Shown: positions 1 to 7,984 of the stretch, piece by piece
Position numbering within the stretch: position 1 is the stretch's first letter
Layout: each line of letters starts with the position of its first letter
Assembly: GCA_005879605.1 (NCBI GenBank)
Contig: VBKE01000004.1
Location: forward strand, 1-64,000
Reading direction: 5' to 3'
From: Deltaproteobacteria bacterium
Lineage (GTDB): Bacteria; Desulfobacterota; Binatia; UBA9968
Length of the DNA stretch: 64,000 bases
Translations under genes and position numbers: made by a program
Notes under the pieces: generated by a model
Seen by the model: only the letters and a program-made list of their open reading frames with translations
The model's database searches: none
What the model was told of the DNA's origin: nothing

Positions 1-328
1 CCGGCGTTGTGATGGCTTTCAGCTCTGTACAGCCCTGAATGAGGGCGAACCTCACAAAATGATCGTAGAGGCGACGCGCCAGGCCTCGCCGCCGGTACCG
101 CTCTCTGACTCCTACGAGATGGACGTAGGCAGTAGGCTCCGTCTGTGAGATGAAGCCAAAGAGGTAGGCGGCAACCTGGTTGTCATCTTTGATGATGTAG
201 GCCGAGTTACCGAACTCGTACACAAACATGGGATGGTGAAGGTTGAGCGTGCGGTCGCTGCCCCAGAATTCCTGGATGTGGGTAACAATCTGATCGTAGT
301 CAGCCTTGGTGCAGCTCGTAATATCCAT
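1..328 (-). CDS. GNAT-family N-acetyltransferase, C-terminus cut by the window edge
   Basis: The minus strand reads a coherent protein from an ATG at 328 to the window edge, about 109 residues without a stop. It starts MDITSCTKADYDQIV and contains YRRRGLARRLYDHF, which fits the acetyl-CoA-binding Q/RxxGxG/A loop and following helix of GNAT acetyltransferases. These enzymes move an acetyl group from acetyl-CoA to an amine, often on a drug, amino acid or protein. The substrate cannot be told from this fragment. No earlier ATG, GTG or TTG is in frame for at least 50 bases upstream. The start lies 34 bases downstream of a GTTAGGC motif that resembles an integron recombination core, and the gene has the same direction as the integrase upstream of it. 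It may therefore be a captured gene cassette. GNAT genes are common integron cargo; that link is an inference here. Confidence 0.75.
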   Translation of the reverse strand, partial: MDITSCTKADYDQIVTHIQEFWGSDRTLNLHHPMFVYEFGNSAYIIKDDNQVAAYLFGFISQTEPTAYVHLVGVRERYRRRGLARRLYDHFVRFALIQGCTELKAITTP

Positions 329-361
329 ACGGAAAGACTCAATCTCGATTCGTGATGTGAT

Positions 362-368
362 GCCTAAC
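362..368 (-). other. integron-type recombination core site (GTTAGGC), possible attI/cassette junction
   Basis: On the minus strand the seven bases GTTAGGC match the GTTRRRY core at which integron integrases cut (between G and TT). The bases that follow, ATCACATCACG, resemble the start of many known cassettes. The site lies between the 3' end of the integrase gene (522) and the start of the GNAT gene (328). I could not find the partner RYYYAAC core that would make this a full folded attC, so an attI-like simple site is the better guess. A 7-base match alone is weak; the position between integrase and candidate cassette is what supports it. Confidence 0.4.
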
Positions 369-521
369 CAAGATTATCTAGTTCCGTATAGAACTGCATT
401 ACTTCTGTATATTACGGTTCGCGTCGCTGTCACTTGGACTGCTTTTACAATGGGGACGATGATTTGTAAAGTCTCCTGTGATGACCCAATCCGACAAAGG
501 CCGAAAGCTGCTTCCGTATAT

Positions 522-1614
522 TCAGAATCCTCTGAGTCCGGAGTCTAGTACCGACCCCAAACTGTCAGCTGGGCTACGTACTCCCCGTCCACCTCGATTC
601 AATACATGGGTGTAGACCATCGTCGTACTGACATCGCTATGACCCAGTAGCTCTTGGACGGTTCTAATATCGTATCCATCCTCAAGTAGATGGGTCGCAA
701 AAGAATGCCGAAACGTGTGCGGGCTTGCCGGCTTGGGTATCCCCGCTTTCTGTACGGCGTCTTTAACCGCCTTCTGCAACACGGATTCGTGAAGATGGTG
801 CCGGCGCTTCTCGCCAGTAACCCGATCGGTGTAGGGAATGGGGAGCGGGAAAAACCCACTGCCATGTCCATTCTCGACCCGCGTTCGGGTATTTGCGGTC
901 CAAAGCATTCGTCAAAGCGACGCGACCAAGTCCTTTCTTAATATCTTCTTGATGTTGGCCTCGATTCGACTCGATATGTCTGCGAAGGGACTCCTTGATC
1001 GCGATCGGCAGCATCGTGTGACGATCTTTATCACCTTTGCCGGCTCGAACGACGATCTCGTTGCGTGAAAAGTCGATATCTTTGACCCGGAGATGACAGC
1101 ACTCCATCAGCCGCAATCCACCGCCGTAGAGGAGAAACGCCATCAAACGTGGCAAACCGTTCATGTGATCGATCACTTTCTTGACTTCTTCTTTCGTGAG
1201 CACGACCGGCAGTCTCTGCGGACTCTTTGCGCGCACGACCCCGTCGATAAGTCCGATCTTTTTGCCCAGTACTTCTTTATAAAGAAATAAAAGCGCGTTA
1301 AATGCCTGGTTCTGCGTGGATGCGCTGACGTGGCCATCGCTGGCCAAGCTTGAAAGAAACCGTGCGACCTCCGGTTCTCCCATCTCAATTGGGTGTCGTT
1401 TGTTGTGGAAGAAGATGAACCGTTTGATCCAATGCACGTACGCCTTCTCCGTGCGGTAGCTGTAATGCCGCGTCCGGATCGCGTCGCGCACGCGGTCGAG
1501 CAACTTTGGTTTCGGTGCGCTTGAAAGAGAGGAGATTAGTACGGCCCCTTGCGAGGCTCGGTTCGGCCCCTTCAACACGTAGTCAGCTAACCTTCTTGCA
1601 GTGGAATTCTCCAT
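522..1614 (-). pseudogene. intI: integron integrase (tyrosine recombinase, IntI family) with one frameshift
   Basis: Two overlapping minus-strand reading frames together make one integron integrase of about 360 residues. The first (from ATG 1614, preceded by AAGGAGGG) carries the N-terminal SAM-like domain, the first catalytic Arg (GGGLRLMECCHLR) and the Lys region (KGDKDRHTMLP). It also carries the segment [16 protein letters not shown] that is specific to IntI. The second carries [26 protein letters not shown] with the catalytic Tyr, and the IntI-typical ending GGRGVRSP. The frame breaks between WVFPAP and IPYTDR. Removing one G from the GGGG run at 840-843 restores a continuous protein, so a one-base insertion or a sequencing error explains it. 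A 9-base tandem repeat and a good promoter lie upstream. The GNAT gene and GTTAGGC site are downstream of its 3' end, which is the reversed layout known from some spirochaete and planctomycete integrons. Confidence 0.85.
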
Positions 1615-1636
1615 AGAGCCCTCCTTTTTCTGCGAC

Positions 1637-1672
1637 CTTTGAACGTCTTGAACGATTTAAACGGTTTGAACC
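1637..1672. repeat. four imperfect 9-nt tandem units (NTTTGAACG type)
   Basis: Four consecutive units read CTTTGAACG, TCTTGAACG, ATTTAAACG and GTTTGAACC. They lie in the leader of the integrase gene between its promoter and ribosome binding site. This is a simple-sequence microrepeat with no visible coding content; it may have arisen by slippage. Confidence 0.6.
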
Positions 1673-1742
1673 TCCTCTTGAAATATCTACGACGAACCGT
1701 AGTCATAGATCTTTTCGCCGGGCGGTCAGCGCAGCAAGCACG

Positions 1743-1774
1743 CTGTATATACTGAAACTATTTTCAGGTGTCAA
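1743..1774 (-). promoter_or_regulatory. sigma-70 promoter for the integrase with an overlapping LexA-like half-site
   Basis: On the minus strand TTGACA (1774-1769) is followed after exactly 17 bases by TATATA (1751-1746), a near-consensus sigma-70 promoter pointing at the integrase gene. The predicted transcript would start near 1739 and carry a leader of about 125 nt. The -10 box runs into TATATACAG, the perfect right half of the Escherichia coli LexA operator consensus; the left half is poorly conserved. LexA control of intI promoters is established for several integrons; here only the half-site is seen. The rest of 1675-1935 holds nothing I recognise. Confidence 0.55.
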
Positions 1775-1935
1775 CAGCAGTTACAAGGTTTCTAAAGCGG
1801 AGAGCGTGGGCTGCGGGTGTCGCTGGGAGGATCTAGGGACGCGGTCCCGATGGCGTCGGCGCAAAGAAGTAGGTGGAAATTCCTATTGGCGATCGGCACT
1901 CCCGCCCTCACCACAGGTGAGCGAGAACTTGCCGT

Positions 1936-3966
1936 CTACTTAGAGACCTGATCGAGCACGATATCGACGTTTTTCGAGCCAACATCGACGGGATTTTTTT
2001 TATATTCGCCGGTCAGGTCTCCGGGCTGACGCGTGGTCGGATTGCCGTCCTTGTCGAGGCGGACGGTGATCGTCACTTTGCCCGAGAAAGGTCTTCCTTG
2101 CATCATGACGTTCTCCGCGCTGAGGGAGTAGGAGAGCGGAAAAACCGGCCGATCGATTTTCTTTACAGCGAGCGGCGGACCGACAGCCGCTCCTGCGGAA
2201 CGAGCAATAATAAAGAGAGCAGCTTGGCTATCAATATTTGCCTTTAACTTTGGATCGAGCGTAATCTTTCCGGTTATCTGGTCGGAGTCGTTGGTCGCGG
2301 ATGACGCAGTTTGCTGCGCGGGTCGTCCTTTCTGACCGGCCTCCGGAATCTCCGCTAAGACCTTTTCAATCTCGCCTCTTTCCTGACCGGCTGGCATGAT
2401 CTGAAGGAGTTTCTCCAGCACCGGTCTGGCGGCGGCGTAGTCCTGTTTCGCTTGGTAGAGCGTCATGCCCTTACCCCAAAGTGCCATGGGCATATTAGGC
2501 GCTACCGAAAGAGCTTTATCGAAAGCCATCAGTGCACCGTCGGCGTGGCCCGCTTGAACGAGTATGAAGCCCATGTAGGCATGCGCTTCGGGTTGATTCG
2601 GATCTGCAGCAAGTACATTCTTGAACGCTTCGATCGCTTTGGGCCAGTCTTGTTTTGCAAAGGCGGCCTTTCCTTGTTGAAGTTGCGAGGAAGCCTCACT
2701 CCCGCTAGTTCCTGTACCGGTAAGAAAATCGCCCGTGACGGTATCCTGCTCTGAACTGCGCGGGCGCAACGATTTCGTCAGAGCAATACCGAGGACTAGA
2801 CCGAAAATCAGTAAAAAAGCGCCGCCGGCAACAAGCTGCCATCCGCGCGAGCTCCCGCCTTGCCCGCCTGCGGGCGTAGCCGATCGGGAAGGCGATTTTC
2901 TTTTTTCCACAGCTTTGACCGGAGGTGTTTTCTGAGATAACTCATCCATTTGTTGTAAGACCGTAGCGGCTTTGAGTTCGATGTCCTGACGCAATCCCGT
3001 GTAGTCGGTCTCGGAAAGTTTGCCTGCCTGATAATCGAATTCGAGTTCTCTCAGGTCAGCGTACAATCGAGCTCGCTCTTGGAGCAATTGAGATGCGGGG
3101 GTGGAGTCTTCGAGATCCAATGCCACCGTATCGGTCATCGTGGCTTCATTGCGCACTCGCGCCAGCAAAGCTGAATCGATGGGCTTGGCTTCAGGCTTGC
3201 CTTTGTTCGTGGACCACCGGCGCATGAATAATATTCCGAGCAGGAGCCCGGCAATCAAAACCACAAACGGTACGACCCAAACCAAGAGACTGAATCCCGA
3301 TTTTTCCGGCTTCAGGAGGACCCATTCGCCGTACTTGGAGACGAAATAGTTTTTGATCTCTTGCGGTGTCTTACCCTCGCGAAGTTGGTCGCGAACCACC
3401 CCGCGCATTTGCTGCGCCATCTCGGACGGGGAGTCGGCGACGGAAAGGTTTTGACAGACGACGCAGCGAAGCTCCGTCGCGATGGCTCGGGTTTGTTCCT
3501 CCAGGTCAGGCGCCGGGGCCGCGAAGATCGGTTTCCCGAGGACAAGCAGCCACGCGATAATTAGTCCTAATGCGATGGTCTTTTGATAGTGGCGACGCAG
3601 GCAATGTGCTGTCGTTCTGGCACCAGGCGATAAGGAAAAGTCAGTGAGCCTTCCGCCCGCGGTTAGGTTTTCTGCCCCCTCTCCCTGGAAAGACCGTATC
3701 GTAGTAATTGAGGACGTAGAAGCGCGAGCAGAAGTTTCCCCCTTTGGAAAAGGGGGATTGAGGGGGATTTTTTCGGGGATGTGAAACCGTGGGCGACTGC
3801 GAAAATCTCCCCTAGCCCCTCTTTTCCAAAGAGGAGAAATCAATTCTCTGCCATCGACGGGAGACAATTCAGGTGAGCGTGACGGGCTCTCATTCAAAAG
3901 GACACGGAGTCGCTGTCGGATGCGTCGTTTAAGAAGCAGCAGGTTTTGTCGAAACAGCATTAGCAT
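1936..3966 (-). CDS. ccmH: cytochrome c maturation protein CcmH fused to a CcmI-type TPR domain (start uncertain)
   Basis: The core is a CcmH domain after a signal-like hydrophobic segment (TIALGLIIAWLLVLGKPIFA). It carries the thiol pair RCVVCQ, which reduces and presents the apocytochrome c haem-binding cysteines. Next come a transmembrane segment, a cytoplasmic stretch, a second transmembrane segment (VAGGAFLLIFGLVLGIAL), TPR repeats and the C-terminal CcmI domain ending KNVDIVLDQVSK. A CcmH-CcmI fusion is known from other bacteria. The start is a problem: no ATG, GTG or TTG is in frame close to the signal segment, where only a CTG at 3600 fits. The frame stays open upstream through a palindromic repeat to ATG codons at 3966 and 3960, just after the ccmG stop. 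I give the ATG at 3966; the repeat may have displaced the original start. It is the last gene of the ccm operon. Confidence 0.85.
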   Translation of the reverse strand: MLMLFRQNLLLLKRRIRQRLRVLLNESPSRSPELSPVDGRELISPLWKRGARGDFRSRPRFHIPEKIPLNPPFPKGETSARASTSSITTIRSFQGEGAENLTAGGRLTDFSLSPGARTTAHCLRRHYQKTIALGLIIAWLLVLGKPIFAAPAPDLEEQTRAIATELRCVVCQNLSVADSPSEMAQQMRGVVRDQLREGKTPQEIKNYFVSKYGEWVLLKPEKSGFSLLVWVVPFVVLIAGLLLGILFMRRWSTNKGKPEAKPIDSALLARVRNEATMTDTVALDLEDSTPASQLLQERARLYADLRELEFDYQAGKLSETDYTGLRQDIELKAATVLQQMDELSQKTPPVKAVEKRKSPSRSATPAGGQGGSSRGWQLVAGGAFLLIFGLVLGIALTKSLRPRSSEQDTVTGDFLTGTGTSGSEASSQLQQGKAAFAKQDWPKAIEAFKNVLAADPNQPEAHAYMGFILVQAGHADGALMAFDKALSVAPNMPMALWGKGMTLYQAKQDYAAARPVLEKLLQIMPAGQERGEIEKVLAEIPEAGQKGRPAQQTASSATNDSDQITGKITLDPKLKANIDSQAALFIIARSAGAAVGPPLAVKKIDRPVFPLSYSLSAENVMMQGRPFSGKVTITVRLDKDGNPTTRQPGDLTGEYKKNPVDVGSKNVDIVLDQVSK
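3735..3839. repeat. inverted pair of about 37-nt palindromic repeats inside the 5' part of ccmH
   Basis: The left unit (3735-3772) begins TTTCCCCCTTTGGAAAAGGG. The right unit (3802-3839) is its imperfect inverse, ending TTTTCCAAAGAGGAGAAA, with about 29 bases between them. Each unit is itself partly palindromic. In translation it gives the peptide patterns PLWKRGARGD and NPPFPKGE, which I know as signs of dispersed repeats in many environmental bacterial genomes. It is probably a MITE- or REP-like element that landed between ccmG and the conserved part of ccmH without closing the reading frame. Confidence 0.7.
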
Positions 3967-3974
3967 GTTTTGTC

Positions 3975-4541
3975 TCAATGGATCGACTGATAGTCGCCTT
4001 TTCCTTCCTGCGCGCTCACAATGCCCTTTAGAGCTTCCTCTAGTTTTGCCGCGGCGACCTGGGCCTTGATCCCGCCAACGTGCTTGTACGTAATGCGGCC
4101 CTGGGGGTCGATGAAAAAGCTCTCGGGAATGCCCCAGACGCCGAAATCGACGGCCATTTTTCCAGACGCGTCGGTGCCGTTGGGGTACGTGATGCCGAAT
4201 TCCTCGAGAAAGGCACGCGAGTCCTTTTCCGTGTCTTGCAGCGCGACGCCGAGAAAGATCATGTTTTTGTCTTTGACCTTTTGCCATCCGACTTCCAAAT
4301 CTCTCGCTTCCGCGCGGCAGGGTGGGCACCAGGAAGCCCAGAAGTTCAGAAATACCGCTTTGCCGCGTAAATCGTTGAGCGTGATCTTCCGCCCGTCAAA
4401 GAGAGTCACGGCGAACGGCGATGCCGGTTTGGCGAGCAACGGTGACTTGATGTAGCGTGAGTCGCGAGTAAAACCGTAAGCCAGCAGCCAAAGAAAGGGC
4501 GCAATGATGAGAATCGTTAGGATGAGACGGCGCCAAGCCAT
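3975..4541 (-). CDS. ccmG: CcmG/DsbE thiol:disulfide oxidoreductase of cytochrome c maturation
   Basis: This is a 188-residue membrane-anchored thioredoxin. An N-terminal transmembrane anchor (about residues 5-22) is followed by a periplasmic thioredoxin fold with WCPPC at residues 71-75 and the cis-proline region WGIPESFFID. CcmG passes electrons from CcdA or DsbD to keep the haem-attachment cysteines of apocytochrome c reduced, working with CcmH. The start ATG lies one base after the ccmF stop, so the two are probably translationally coupled. Length and domain order are normal for the family. Confidence 0.93.
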   Translation of the reverse strand: MAWRRLILTILIIAPFLWLLAYGFTRDSRYIKSPLLAKPASPFAVTLFDGRKITLNDLRGKAVFLNFWASWCPPCRAEARDLEVGWQKVKDKNMIFLGVALQDTEKDSRAFLEEFGITYPNGTDASGKMAVDFGVWGIPESFFIDPQGRITYKHVGGIKAQVAAAKLEEALKGIVSAQEGKGDYQSIH

Positions 4542-4542
4542 T

Positions 4543-6504
4543 TCATGTTTCCTGCGGGGATATTTTTCCCAGCGGGGAGATCGAGATCAGCGTCCCCAAA
4601 ATGATGACGAAACCGCCGATCCAGATCCAGATCACCAAAGGACGAACCAGCACCTTGAGCGTCGCCTGGTTCTTGTCCAGATCGCTGAATCCTGAAAGGA
4701 TGAGATAGAGATCATCGCTGATGGTGCTTCGGTGGACCGCCCGCCCCACCGGTGATTGCTGGGTTGGGAAAAATTTAAGAGCGGGAGATAATACGCCCAC
4801 TTCATCGCCGCCGTTAAAAACTCTGAATGCGCCCTCGACGCGAAAGTGAGTGGGCTGCTGCGCCCCCTTGAGACCTTCGAATTGAACGAGATAATGGCCA
4901 ATCGCCAAACGTTCCTTCAGGCCAAGTGTTGCTTCACGCTCGAGGCTGTATGACATGGAACCCGCAATCCCCATGATAATCAGCACCACCCCGAGATGGA
5001 CGACGAGTCCGCCGTAGCGGCGCTGGTTGCGACGCGCCAGAGTGATTAACCCGCCCAGGATGCCTTCGCCGGCGATGCGGCGACGGGCACGCAAGGCCAA
5101 GGTGGTGTCGTAGATAATCGTCAGGACCACGAAGGACAGCAGGGTAAAACCGAGGAGCGGCAAAAAGTCGCGAACCTTCCACCCGAACAAAATCCCGGAA
5201 ATGACCAGCGACCCGGCCGCGGGCCAGAGAAAGTTGCGTTTGAAATTATCCCATGACGCTTTGCGCCACGCGATGATGGGCCCGACACCCATGAGAAAGA
5301 CCAATAAGAGAAAGAGCGGCACGGTGACCGAATTAAAATAGGGGGCGCCGACACTCACCTGGACGCCGGCCACCGCTTCCGAGAGTAACGGGAAGATCGT
5401 GCCGAGAAAAATAGTGAACAACGCGGAGACCAGAACGATGTTGTTCAAGAGAAATGCCGACTCGCGGCTCACCATCGAATCGAGTTCCGGCTGTCCTTTG
5501 AGTTGGTCGGAGCGATAGGCGAGCAAACCGAATGAACACAGCAGAACCAAGGAGAGAAAAGCCAGAAAGACACCGCCCACCGGTCCGGAGGAAAAGGCAT
5601 GGATGGAAGAAAGAATTCCAGAGCGAGTTAAAAAAGTGCCGAAGATGGTCAGGCTGAAGGCGATTATGATTAGCGAGAGGTTCCAAACCTTGAGCATGCG
5701 ACGGCGCTCTTGCACTTGCACGGAGTGGAGAAACGCGGTCGCCGGCAGCCAAGGCATAAACGCGGCGTTTTCCACCGGATCCCAGGCCCAGTAACCGCCC
5801 CAACCCAGGACATGATAAGACCACCAGGCGCCGACGAGATTGCCCATGGTTAGAAAAAACCATGCGGTAATGGTCCAGCGGCGCGTGGTGACGATCCACG
5901 CTTCATCCAGTTTTCCCTTGATCAGGGCGGCCATGGCGAAAGCGTAGGGAACCGTGAGCCCGACGAAACCCGTATACAAGAGCGGCGGATGGGTCATCAT
6001 GTTCGCGTCTTCCAGCAAGGGGTTCAGGCCGCGACCATCCACGGGTACGGGGAAAATTGTTTCAAAGGGATTCGAGACGAAACTGACCACGCCGAGAAAA
6101 AAGGCCGAGACGATTGAAAAGATCATCAGCACCCACGGCATCAGCTCGCGGTGCCGGTCGCGATAGATCCACGCGACGATCCAGGAAAAGATAATCAGCA
6201 GCCACTCCCATAAAAGCAGCGAGCCTTCCAAGGCGCCCCATAAGCCCGTGATCCGGTAATAGACCGGGGTCGCGCGGGTGGTATTGAAGGCGACATACTT
6301 GATGGAAAAATCGGTTGTTACCAAACCGTAGATCAATGCCGACGCGGCCAAGGTGACGAGAACGAACTGTCCCAAAATAGCTAGCCGAGTGAATGCAAAA
6401 TATCGATCATCGTCGCTGCGCGAGCCGATGATCGGAATGATGACCCCCAAGAGCGCCAGCAAAAGGGCCAGGAGGATGCTGGTATGGCCGATAAGTGAGG
6501 TCAC
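4543..6504 (-). CDS. ccmF: cytochrome c haem lyase subunit CcmF
   Basis: The 653-residue polytopic membrane protein has the tryptophan-rich haem-handling motif WWSYHVLGWGGYWAWDP at about residues 230-245. It also has the periplasmic loop and C-terminal transmembrane segments typical of CcmF. CcmF receives haem from holo-CcmE and, with CcmH, attaches it to the CxxCH motif of apocytochromes. The start is a GTG at 6504 that overlaps the ccmE stop (GTGA), which indicates translational coupling. Length is normal for CcmF. Confidence 0.95.
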   Translation of the reverse strand: MTSLIGHTSILLALLLALLGVIIPIIGSRSDDDRYFAFTRLAILGQFVLVTLAASALIYGLVTTDFSIKYVAFNTTRATPVYYRITGLWGALEGSLLLWEWLLIIFSWIVAWIYRDRHRELMPWVLMIFSIVSAFFLGVVSFVSNPFETIFPVPVDGRGLNPLLEDANMMTHPPLLYTGFVGLTVPYAFAMAALIKGKLDEAWIVTTRRWTITAWFFLTMGNLVGAWWSYHVLGWGGYWAWDPVENAAFMPWLPATAFLHSVQVQERRRMLKVWNLSLIIIAFSLTIFGTFLTRSGILSSIHAFSSGPVGGVFLAFLSLVLLCSFGLLAYRSDQLKGQPELDSMVSRESAFLLNNIVLVSALFTIFLGTIFPLLSEAVAGVQVSVGAPYFNSVTVPLFLLLVFLMGVGPIIAWRKASWDNFKRNFLWPAAGSLVISGILFGWKVRDFLPLLGFTLLSFVVLTIIYDTTLALRARRRIAGEGILGGLITLARRNQRRYGGLVVHLGVVLIIMGIAGSMSYSLEREATLGLKERLAIGHYLVQFEGLKGAQQPTHFRVEGAFRVFNGGDEVGVLSPALKFFPTQQSPVGRAVHRSTISDDLYLILSGFSDLDKNQATLKVLVRPLVIWIWIGGFVIILGTLISISPLGKISPQET

Positions 6505-6947
6505 TTCGATTGCGGTTCCTTGCCGGGAACGAAACTGTGCGGATAGGCGACTTTACTGTCCGGAGGCGGGCTGTATTCTTCGGAATGTTTGGCCATGATC
6601 GTCGTTGCCTGGAAGACACCGTCGCCGCCGATTCTACCTTCGACCACCGCTCCTTTGCCGTCGGCAAAAAGATCCGGCGGCACGCCGCGGAAAAAAACCG
6701 GAATGGAAGCGGTGCCATCGGTGAGCTCAAAGCGGTAGGTAAGGTTCTTAGCGTCCTTCTGGAGGGAGCCTTTGACGACCATGCCTCCCATTCGTAAGAA
6801 TTGGTTCGTGAAAGTGTTGCCGCTCGCTTTTACTTCCGAGGGAGTCCGAAAGTATACGATCGCTTCCTTCGCGCCGCCGTAAATGATGTAGGACAGCGCG
6901 CCGAGAATGATCAGCCCACCGATAAGAAAACGTCTATTTCTTCGCAT
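6501..6947 (-). CDS. ccmE: periplasmic haem chaperone CcmE
   Basis: The 148-residue protein has an N-terminal membrane anchor (residues 7-24) and an OB-fold domain. It ends in a flexible tail carrying AKHSEEYSPP. His121 is the residue expected to bind haem covalently and Tyr125 the axial ligand, in the conserved HxxxY pattern. CcmE accepts haem from the CcmABCD complex and carries it to CcmF. The gene overlaps ccmD by 14 bases and ccmF by 4. Confidence 0.94.
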   Translation of the reverse strand: MRRNRRFLIGGLIILGALSYIIYGGAKEAIVYFRTPSEVKASGNTFTNQFLRMGGMVVKGSLQKDAKNLTYRFELTDGTASIPVFFRGVPPDLFADGKGAVVEGRIGGDGVFQATTIMAKHSEEYSPPPDSKVAYPHSFVPGKEPQSK

Positions 6948-7089
6948 GACTCTGTGATTCCTCGGCGGAACGTAACTGGGTGAGCTCGGTTTCCGCTCGG
7001 CGAAAGCGTCGCTTTAACGAAAAGAGGTACAACAACAGCGCGCCCCAGACGATTCCATAAGCCAGAAAAACAAATCCCCATCTACCCAT
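6934..7089 (-). CDS. ccmD: small haem-exporter accessory membrane protein CcmD
   Basis: A 51-residue protein starting MGRWGFVFLAYGIVWG has one transmembrane helix followed by a basic stretch (LKRRFRRAE) and an acidic, polar tail. This is the usual build of CcmD, which helps release holo-CcmE from CcmC and CcmAB. The ATG (7089-7087) overlaps the ccmC stop as ATGA. The reading frame extends further upstream, but the ATGA overlap, the size and the position between ccmC and ccmE support this start. Confidence 0.88.
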   Translation of the reverse strand: MGRWGFVFLAYGIVWGALLLYLFSLKRRFRRAETELTQLRSAEESQSHAKK

Positions 7090-7790
7090 CAGTCGACTCG
7101 ATTCATCCGTCGGGTCTTGATCTCCTCCGTGATCTCGCCGAGGCGAAAACGGAGCGAAAGGAGATAAAAATAGAAGAGAAAGAATGCGACAACGTTGATT
7201 AAGAGAGGCGTTAACAAGGGCCACTGGATATTCTCCCAGGGCGCCTTGTCCGGTCTTAAAATAGACGGTGGCTGATGCAACGTGCGCCACCAATAGACCG
7301 ACATATGGATCAGTGGAATATCCAGAAAACCGATGATCCCCAAGATGGCGGCCGACGAGGCCGCGCGATTTTCTTCCTCAACCAGAGAACGGAGCATGAG
7401 ATAACCCACAAAAATCAACAGTAATATTGCCGTCAGCGTTAACCGAGCATCCCAAGTCCACCAGACGCCCCAGGTAGGCCGCCCCCATATGGAGCCCTCG
7501 GTGATCGTGAGGGCGGTAAAAAGAACGCCGATCTCAGCTGCGGAGTAAGCGAGAATATCATCCCGTTTTTCTCTTTTCCATAAGTACAGGCAGCTGCCGA
7601 CAAAGACGAGAAAAAAAGAGAGATAAGCGGTAAGGATACTCGGGATGTGCAGATACATGATGCGTTGCACTTCGCCTTGATAGGCATCCGGGGGAGCTTG
7701 GATGAGTCCCCAGTAGAGACCGACGATGACCAGAATTAAAGCGAGCGCTCCCAAATAGCCTTTTCTTTCTCTTGCCATGCTTTGCTGCAT
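7089..7790 (-). CDS. ccmC: haem-handling membrane protein CcmC
   Basis: About 233 residues with six transmembrane segments and the WWD haem motif WGVWWTWDARLT. Conserved histidines lie in the MYLHIPS and PLIHMSVYWW loops. CcmC loads haem onto CcmE. I chose the ATG at 7790 (MQQSMARERKGY); a GTG at 7847 and an ATG at 7778 are alternatives, and no strong ribosome binding site decides between them. The 194 bases between this gene and ccmB are unusually long for the operon and contain an 8-nt microrepeat. Confidence 0.92.
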   Translation of the reverse strand: MQQSMARERKGYLGALALILVIVGLYWGLIQAPPDAYQGEVQRIMYLHIPSILTAYLSFFLVFVGSCLYLWKREKRDDILAYSAAEIGVLFTALTITEGSIWGRPTWGVWWTWDARLTLTAILLLIFVGYLMLRSLVEEENRAASSAAILGIIGFLDIPLIHMSVYWWRTLHQPPSILRPDKAPWENIQWPLLTPLLINVVAFFLFYFYLLSLRFRLGEITEEIKTRRMNRVD

Positions 7791-7898
7791 GTTCGTGATT
7801 ATTAACGCGGAATCTTCCGAAAGGGGTCCTACGGAGTGCTGCGGCACTGGGGTATGGGAGTGGTGGCTTTGAGACTATCGCGTATCCCATTCGGCCGA

Positions 7899-7922
7899 TA
7901 CTCCTTCACTCCAATACTCCAA
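7899..7922. repeat. three 8-nt tandem units (TACTCCTT, CACTCCAA, TACTCCAA)
   Basis: Three units lie head to tail in the ccmB-ccmC gap. The same 8-nt family in the other orientation (TGGAGTGA) occurs at 29912-29935 at the end of lhr. Apart from this the gap 7791-7984 shows nothing recognisable. Confidence 0.5.
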
Positions 7923-7984
7923 CTCGCGATCTTCTCGTTCGAACAGGATGTCCCGGCCTTTCCTCGATTCATGAATTCTTCCGG

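Noticed and set aside
362-520. A full attC site next to the GTTAGGC core
   Set aside because: No RYYYAAC partner in the expected range and orientation was found, so only a simple core site is listed.
599-871. Third frame through the integrase region
   Set aside because: Reads no recombinase motif; it is a shadow of the two real integrase frames.
3967-4329. Upstream part of the long ccmH reading frame
   Set aside because: It overlaps ccmG in another frame, is Arg-rich and has no domain, so it is a shadow of ccmG.
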